DNA of 64,000 nt. It comes from Buchnera aphidicola (Eriosoma lanigerum) (GTDB lineage: Bacteria; Pseudomonadota; Gammaproteobacteria; Enterobacterales; Enterobacteriaceae). How positions within the stretch are numbered: position 1 is the stretch's first letter; every line of letters starts with the position of its first letter. The notes beneath the pieces were generated by a model. The model was not told the origin of the DNA. It ran no database searches and saw nothing but the letters and a program-made list of their open reading frames with translations. The stretch is from positions 1 to 64,000 of the forward strand of contig NZ_OZ060395.1 of the NCBI RefSeq assembly GCF_964059125.1, written 5' to 3'. The position numbers were made by a program, and so were the translations under genes. Below, one piece after another: positions 59,269-64,000 of the stretch.

Positions 59269-60300
59269 GTGCGTATACTAGGATTAGAAACTTCATGTGA
59301 CGATACAGGTGTATCTATTTATGATAATAATTATGGTATATTAGTAAATAAAATTTTTAACCAATCTCAATTCCATAATTATTTTGGAGGAGTAGTTCCA
59401 GAATTAGCTGCTAGATATCATATGAATAATATTTCTACATTAATAAAAGAATCATTTAAAGAAATTAATTGTTCTTTAAATTCTATTAATGCCATTGCAT
59501 ACACTGCTGGTCCTGGATTAGCAGGATCATTATTGGTAGGAGCAACAATTGGAACATCATTGGCTTTTTCTTTAAATATACCAACAATTAAAGTACATCA
59601 TATGGAAGGACATTTATTATCACCTATGTTGAATAACAAGAGTTTAAATTTTCCATTTGTAGCATTATTAATTTCTGGAGGACATACACAATTAGTACAT
59701 GCAAAAAAATTAGGAGAATATCATTTATTAGGGACTTCTGTTGATATTTCTGTAGGTAATGCATTTGATAAAGTAGCTAAATCATTAGGATTAAAATATC
59801 CTGGAGGTCCTGAAATTTCTAATTTATCTAAAAAAGGAAATATTAATCGATTTTATTTTCCTAGACCTATGATAGATAAACCAGGTTTAAATTTTAGTTT
59901 TTCAGGTTTACGTACATTTGTAGAAAAAATTGTCAATAATAATAATAGTGATATACAAACTAAATCTGATATTGCATTAGCTTTTGAAGAAGCAGTTTCG
60001 GATACTTTAGTCATTAAGTGTCATCGTGCTTTGAAAATAACTCATTTAAATACTTTAGTAATTTCTGGAGGAGTTAGTGCTAATCATAGAATAAAAAGTA
60101 GGTTAAAACAATTAATGTTAAAATTAAATGGTAATTTATTTTATCCTAAAATAGAATTTTGTACTGATAACGGAGCTATGATAGCATATGCTGGTTTTTT
60201 GAGATTTATTCATTCAAAGAAAAAAAATAATTCTTCTGATTTATGTATATCTGTATTTCCAAAATGGTCATTATCTGATATATCTGTATACAATAAATAA
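59269..60300 (+). CDS. tsaD: tRNA N6-adenosine threonylcarbamoyltransferase TsaD
   Basis: Catalytic subunit for t6A37 in tRNAs reading ANN codons. GTG start at 59269 (MRILGLETSC), 7 nt after AGGA; 343 residues (337 in E. coli). Metal ligands His111 and His115 (HHMEGH) and CTDNGAMIAYAG are intact, as are ISGGHTQL and FSFSGLRTF. Three positions depart from the E. coli motifs: Asp12 for Glu in SCDDTG, and Ile160 and Asn164 in DISVGNAFDK, where E. coli has DDAAGEAFDK. The frame is otherwise well conserved. Confidence 0.95.
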   Translation: MRILGLETSCDDTGVSIYDNNYGILVNKIFNQSQFHNYFGGVVPELAARYHMNNISTLIKESFKEINCSLNSINAIAYTAGPGLAGSLLVGATIGTSLAFSLNIPTIKVHHMEGHLLSPMLNNKSLNFPFVALLISGGHTQLVHAKKLGEYHLLGTSVDISVGNAFDKVAKSLGLKYPGGPEISNLSKKGNINRFYFPRPMIDKPGLNFSFSGLRTFVEKIVNNNNSDIQTKSDIALAFEEAVSDTLVIKCHRALKITHLNTLVISGGVSANHRIKSRLKQLMLKLNGNLFYPKIEFCTDNGAMIAYAGFLRFIHSKKKNNSSDLCISVFPKWSLSDISVYNK

Positions 60301-60308
60301 TTATTATA

Positions 60309-60344
60309 AATATGAATAGAATTTTAAATTTTATTATTCATATT
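60309..60344. terminator. Hairpin between convergent tsaD and ribB
   Basis: AATATGAATA (60309-60318) pairs with TATTCATATT (60335-60344) around a 16-nt AT loop, starting 8 nt after the tsaD stop. A weak AT stem; probable shared terminator. Confidence 0.45.
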
Positions 60345-60432
60345 CAGTAAAATATTTTATAAAAATTATATTATAATAATAACTATATTAAAATAAAAAA
60401 ATATGTTTACTTTGTTTAATTTAAATAATTAA

Positions 60433-61086
60433 TTATTGTATATAACGATTATTGATAAGATATTGAATTAAATCCTGAATTGTTAACACTGTCATATTAT
60501 TTATTTTTGAAAATGTAATTATTTCATTGATCTTAGACATAGATCCATCTTTATTAATTAGTTCACATAGTACTCCTGTTGGTTTAAAACCAGCCAATAG
60601 AATTAATTCTATAGTAGCTTCAGTATGACCTGATCTAGCTAAAATTCCTTTAGAATGTGCACATAATGGAAAAACATGACCTGGTTTATTTAAATCGCTA
60701 GGTTTAGCTTGATCGGCTATTGCTGTTCGTATCGTGGTAATTCGATCTGCTGCAGATACTCCAGTTGACACTCCTTTTGAAGCTTCAATGGTAATAGTAA
60801 AAGGAGTATTATATCTACTAGTATTATTTTTTACCATCATTGGTAATGCTAATTGTTTTCTTCTTGATTCTGTAATACATAAACAAACAATTCCACTACC
60901 ATATCTAATTGTTAAAGCCATTTGTTCTATTGTCATAGTTTCTGCAGGGAAAATCAAGTCTCCTTCATTTTCTCTTGTTTCTTCATCTAGTAAAATTACT
61001 CCTTTTCCTTTTTTGAGTTCTTTTATTGCGTTTTTTACACGTATTTCGGATGTACTACCAAAAGTAGATAATAGATGTGTTCTCAT
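60433..61086 (-). CDS. ribB: 3,4-dihydroxy-2-butanone 4-phosphate synthase
   Basis: Makes the four-carbon unit of riboflavin from ribulose 5-phosphate. 217 residues, as in E. coli; the stand-alone RibB form without a RibA fusion. [10 protein letters not shown] provides the acidic metal and substrate residues, and [20 protein letters not shown]-like KPGHVFPL and [10 protein letters not shown] follow. AGGAA precedes the ATG at 61086. E. coli ribB has an FMN riboswitch leader; none is visible here. Confidence 0.96.
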   Translation of the reverse strand: MRTHLLSTFGSTSEIRVKNAIKELKKGKGVILLDEETRENEGDLIFPAETMTIEQMALTIRYGSGIVCLCITESRRKQLALPMMVKNNTSRYNTPFTITIEASKGVSTGVSAADRITTIRTAIADQAKPSDLNKPGHVFPLCAHSKGILARSGHTEATIELILLAGFKPTGVLCELINKDGSMSKINEIITFSKINNMTVLTIQDLIQYLINNRYIQ

Positions 61087-61661
61087 TGCATTCCTAATTA
61101 TATTATTTATAGTTTGTAGTTAATATTTATCACTACTTAAAACAATAAAATATATGATGTTTTAGATATATCTAAGATTTATTCATAATACTTATATTAT
61201 ATATACTTATTTTTAATTATAACAATTTTTTACATAAATCAAAGAAAAAATATTACATGATTATAAATATGATTTTTTATAATTTATTTATATATATTTA
61301 TATATTTATTTTATTTAATTTACATTATTAATTATAATATATTTTGATTTAAATATAGAATTTTATATTTATTTTTTTAATAAACATTTTATTTTTTTTT
61401 ATTAAATGTTTTAATTAATAATATAAATTATAATTTTTTTTTAGTTGTTTTAAATGTTTTTATTAAGTATTACATTAATATATATTATTTTAAAATAAAT
61501 AATAGATGAATTAGACTATAATTTGTAACAATTTTATTTTGATCAATATATTATTGCAAGAGTATTAGAAAAAATGAAATATAATAAAATATAAAAATCA
61601 TTAAACATTTAGTTTAATAATTATTTTTACTAATTATGTATATTGATAGGAAATTCTATTT
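61087..61661. other. AT-only spacer between divergent ribB and cca
   Basis: 575 bp with no gene. I looked for the conserved blocks of the FMN (RFN) riboswitch on the minus strand upstream of ribB and did not find them. No promoter stands out from the background. Confidence 0.55.
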
Positions 61662-62903
61662 GTGAAAATATATTTAGTTGGAGGAGCTGTTCGTGATAGT
61701 TTGTTAAATTTACCAATAAAAGATAAAGATTGGGTTGTTGTTGGTGCTACTATAGAAATGTTATTAAAAAATAATTTTCAGCAAGTAGGAAAAGGATTTC
61801 CTGTATTTTTACATCCTGTTAGTCATGAAGAGTATGCTTTAGCTAGAACAGAGTATAAATTAGGACATGGATATTATGGTTTCAAAACAAATTTTTCTCC
61901 AGAAGTTACTTTAGAAGATGATTTAATGCGTAGAGATTTAACTATTAATGCAATTGCTCAAACTAATTCAGGAAAATTAATTGATCCTTATTGTGGTCAA
62001 GTAGATTTAAAAAATCGAATTTTAAGACATGTATCACCGTCTTTTGTTGATGATCCTTTAAGAGTTCTTAGAGTGGCCAGATTTGCTGCTACTTTTTCAT
62101 ATTTAGGTTTTTCAATTGCAACAGAAACATTATTAATCATGAAATCTATAGTAAAAAGTAAAGAATTATTGTATTTAAAATCAGAAAGAATTTGGAAAGA
62201 AACAGAAAAAGCTTTTGTTAGTAATCATCCTCATGTATATTTTCAAATTTTGCATGCATGTAATGCATTAATTCTTTTATTTCCTGAAATAAATAGATTA
62301 TTTAATATAGATAGTACATTTTATTATTTTTATAATATGTGGAATAAAAATATACATTTATTAAAATATTTAGCTTATGTATCTAAAAAAACAAAAGAAA
62401 TAGATGTTCGTTTAGCTTGTTTATTTCAATTATTAAAAATAAAATCTAATTTTATAACTAATGTAAATATTGATCAAGAAAAACAAGATTATTATTGCTA
62501 TTTATTTTTACAAAACTTTTTTGTACGATTTAATATACCTATTTATATTCGTGATTTATCAATATTAATTATTAAATATCATAATTTTATAAATAATATT
62601 TTTTATGCTAAATCTTATGATATTGTGATTTTTTTAGGTAAAATAGATGCTTGGCGTAAACCTAAAAGAATTAAAAAAATAGAGTTATTAAGTAACTTAT
62701 ATTATAAATTATTTCAATTTCAATATAATAAAAGTGTTTTACCAGGAAAATTTTTAAGTATTGCATATTCAATTACATCTACTGTTACTGCTAAATTTAT
62801 TTTACATTTAGGTTTTAAAGGTATAGAAATAAGTAAAGAACTAGTACGTTTAAGATCTATGAGATTAGATATGTATAGAAAAAATATAGTATATTATAGA
62901 TAA
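61662..62903 (+). CDS. cca: tRNA nucleotidyltransferase (CCA-adding enzyme)
   Basis: Adds or repairs the 3' CCA of tRNAs. GTG start at 61662 (MKIYLVGGAV), as in E. coli; 413 residues (412). The nucleotidyltransferase acids are Asp21 and Asp23 in KDKDWVV, with RRDLTINA and the WRKP segment also present. The C-terminal HD phosphohydrolase site is lost: where E. coli has CHDLGK, this protein reads FQLLKI (Gln256-Leu257), and the following HHGHG segment is missing. CCA addition should be unaffected. Confidence 0.95.
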   Translation: MKIYLVGGAVRDSLLNLPIKDKDWVVVGATIEMLLKNNFQQVGKGFPVFLHPVSHEEYALARTEYKLGHGYYGFKTNFSPEVTLEDDLMRRDLTINAIAQTNSGKLIDPYCGQVDLKNRILRHVSPSFVDDPLRVLRVARFAATFSYLGFSIATETLLIMKSIVKSKELLYLKSERIWKETEKAFVSNHPHVYFQILHACNALILLFPEINRLFNIDSTFYYFYNMWNKNIHLLKYLAYVSKKTKEIDVRLACLFQLLKIKSNFITNVNIDQEKQDYYCYLFLQNFFVRFNIPIYIRDLSILIIKYHNFINNIFYAKSYDIVIFLGKIDAWRKPKRIKKIELLSNLYYKLFQFQYNKSVLPGKFLSIAYSITSTVTAKFILHLGFKGIEISKELVRLRSMRLDMYRKNIVYYR

Positions 62904-62938
62904 TATTTTAATAAAAATACTAAATCTTATTTTATAAC

Positions 62939-62981
62939 TTTAAGCAGTTAAATGATTATATAGTTCGTTTAACTGCTTAAA
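62939..62981. terminator. Bidirectional terminator between convergent cca and crr
   Basis: TTTAAGCAGTTAAA (62939-62952) pairs exactly with TTTAACTGCTTAAA (62968-62981), a 14-bp stem with a 15-nt loop. It ends 6 nt before the crr stop, and T-rich sequence follows on the plus strand. Confidence 0.75.
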
Positions 62982-62987
62982 ATTCTA

Positions 62988-63494
62988 TTATTTTTTTATA
63001 TACATTATAATAGTTGTTCCAGCAATAACAGTTCCTTTCATTTTTTTTATTTCTGTAATATCTTCCATATTAGATATAATGATAGGTGTGATGGTAGATT
63101 TAGCATTTTTTTCTAAGAAAGGAAGATTATATTTTAAAATTAAATCTCCTTGTTTTACTTTTTGTCCTTCTTCAGCTATTTGAGTAAATCCCTCTCCTTT
63201 TAATTTAACAGTATCTATCCCAAAATGTACAAACATTTGTAAATCTTGATTTTCAGATTCAATAGAAAAAGCATGTTTACTTGAAAAAATCTTTCCAATA
63301 ATTCCATTAATTGGTGCTAAAATTTGATCACCTGATGGTTTAATAGCTATTCCATCTCCAGCAATTTTTTCAGAAAAAACAGTGTCTGGAACAGTTTCAA
63401 TATCAATAATTTGTCCTGATATTGGTGCAATAATTTCTAGCATTTTTGTTTTTGTAGGTTTTTTATTACCGAATAAATTAGCAAATAATCCCAT
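62988..63494 (-). CDS. crr: Glucose-type PTS component EIIA
   Basis: Cytoplasmic phosphocarrier between HPr and the membrane EIIBC. The 168 residues (169 in E. coli) include His74 in KHAFSIES and the phosphorylated His90 in MFVHFGIDTV. It follows ptsI by 40 bp in the ptsH-ptsI-crr order. The N-terminal amphipathic tail is short but present. Confidence 0.96.
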   Translation of the reverse strand: MGLFANLFGNKKPTKTKMLEIIAPISGQIIDIETVPDTVFSEKIAGDGIAIKPSGDQILAPINGIIGKIFSSKHAFSIESENQDLQMFVHFGIDTVKLKGEGFTQIAEEGQKVKQGDLILKYNLPFLEKNAKSTITPIIISNMEDITEIKKMKGTVIAGTTIIMYIKK

Positions 63495-63534
63495 ATTTTT
63501 TCTCCTAACTATATTTTTAATAAATGATACATAT

Positions 63535-64000
63535 TTAGTGAATATTATTTGCAGTAAATTGATGAGTTAAATTAATAATTTCTTCTGAGGTAGATAAAGA
63601 TAATACTTTATTTGCTAATTTTACAGCTGTTTTATATGTAATACTTCTGATTATTTTTTTTACGATAGGTATAGAAGAGGGACTCATACTAAATTCATCT
63701 AGTCCCATTCCTAATAAAATTACAGTTGCATTAGGATCACCTGCTAATTCACCACACATACCAGTCCATTTTCCAACTGCATGAGAAGAATCAATGACCA
63801 TTTTAATTAATTTTAAAACAGATGGACTCATAGGATTATATAATTTTGAAATTAATTTATTTCCTCGATCAACAGCTAATGTATATTGTGTTAAATCATT
63901 AGTTCCAATACTAAAAAAATCTACTTCTTTTGCTAAGAAATTAGATATTATTGCAGAAGCTGGTGTTTCAATCATAATTCCGATTTCTATATTATTATCG
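63535..64000 (-). CDS. ptsI: PTS enzyme I, C-terminal part (cut by window edge)
   Basis: Only the last 154 codons lie in the window; the frame runs open to base 64000 and the start is outside. The first full residues read [14 protein letters not shown], continuing into [21 protein letters not shown] (signature of the phosphoenolpyruvate-binding barrel) and the catalytic cysteine of GMCGELAGD. An internal ATG at 63975 is not the start. Enzyme I takes phosphate from phosphoenolpyruvate and passes it to HPr. Confidence 0.96.
   Translation of the reverse strand, partial: DNNIEIGIMIETPASAIISNFLAKEVDFFSIGTNDLTQYTLAVDRGNKLISKLYNPMSPSVLKLIKMVIDSSHAVGKWTGMCGELAGDPNATVILLGMGLDEFSMSPSSIPIVKKIIRSITYKTAVKLANKVLSLSTSEEIINLTHQFTANNIH

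Noticed and set aside
60734..61123. 129-codon plus-strand open frame opposite ribB
   Set aside because: Shadow of the conserved ribB reading frame; the hydrophobic appearance is a consequence of antisense codons.
61087..61661. FMN riboswitch upstream of ribB
   Set aside because: E. coli has one, but none of the conserved GC-rich RFN blocks is present in this AT-only spacer.

Overview
The window looks like chromosome of Buchnera aphidicola, the reduced obligate endosymbiont of aphids. The evidence is the very low GC content, the long AT-only spacers, the complete absence of mobile DNA, and proteins that align end to end with Escherichia coli orthologues. Gene blocks also match the known Buchnera order: mnmG-atpBEFHAGDC-gyrB-dnaN-dnaA-rpmH-rnpA-yidC-mnmE-groSL-efp and onward. 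The strain cannot be named from the sequence alone. There is no rRNA gene, IS element, prophage or CRISPR array.

Layout. 1-8.9 kb: mnmG and the eight-gene F1Fo ATP synthase operon (+). 9.1-14.3 kb: gyrB, dnaN and dnaA (-; recF is missing). 14.3-18.6 kb: AT-only dnaA/rpmH spacer, then rpmH, rnpA, yidC and mnmE (+). 18.7-25.0 kb: tRNA-Phe, groSL behind a sigma-32-type promoter, a relic of epmB, efp, dnaC, rsmD and ftsY. 25.3-32.3 kb: rpoH, yigL, metE and the convergent purH, with a long inverted duplication between metE and purH. 32.8-45.4 kb: secE-nusG-rplKAJL-rpoBC (-), preceded by four tRNA genes (Thr, Tyr, Gly, Thr); a perfect 59-bp-arm palindrome sits where enterobacteria carry tufB. 45.9-52.7 kb: metF, then argE divergent from argCBGH. 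53.9-64 kb: cysE, rpoD-dnaG-rpsU (-), tsaD, ribB, cca, crr and the end of ptsI, which is cut by the window edge.

Functionally the region supplies energy (ATP synthase, PTS), replication and transcription machinery, chaperones, and nutritional pathways that serve the host: arginine (argECBGH), methionine (metE/metF), cysteine (cysE) and riboflavin (ribB). PurH probably recycles AICAR. Few regulatory signals survive; the clearest are the groSL heat-shock promoter and the terminators.

The items most worth a second look are two long near-perfect palindromes: 44761-44886, and 30469-30652, which mirrors the 3' end of metE. Others are an epmB pseudogene beside an intact efp, erosion of the HD domain of Cca together with partial loss of encoded CCA ends, a DnaA DNA-recognition substitution, and motif changes in TsaD. 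I found no evidence for a wholly new multigene system.
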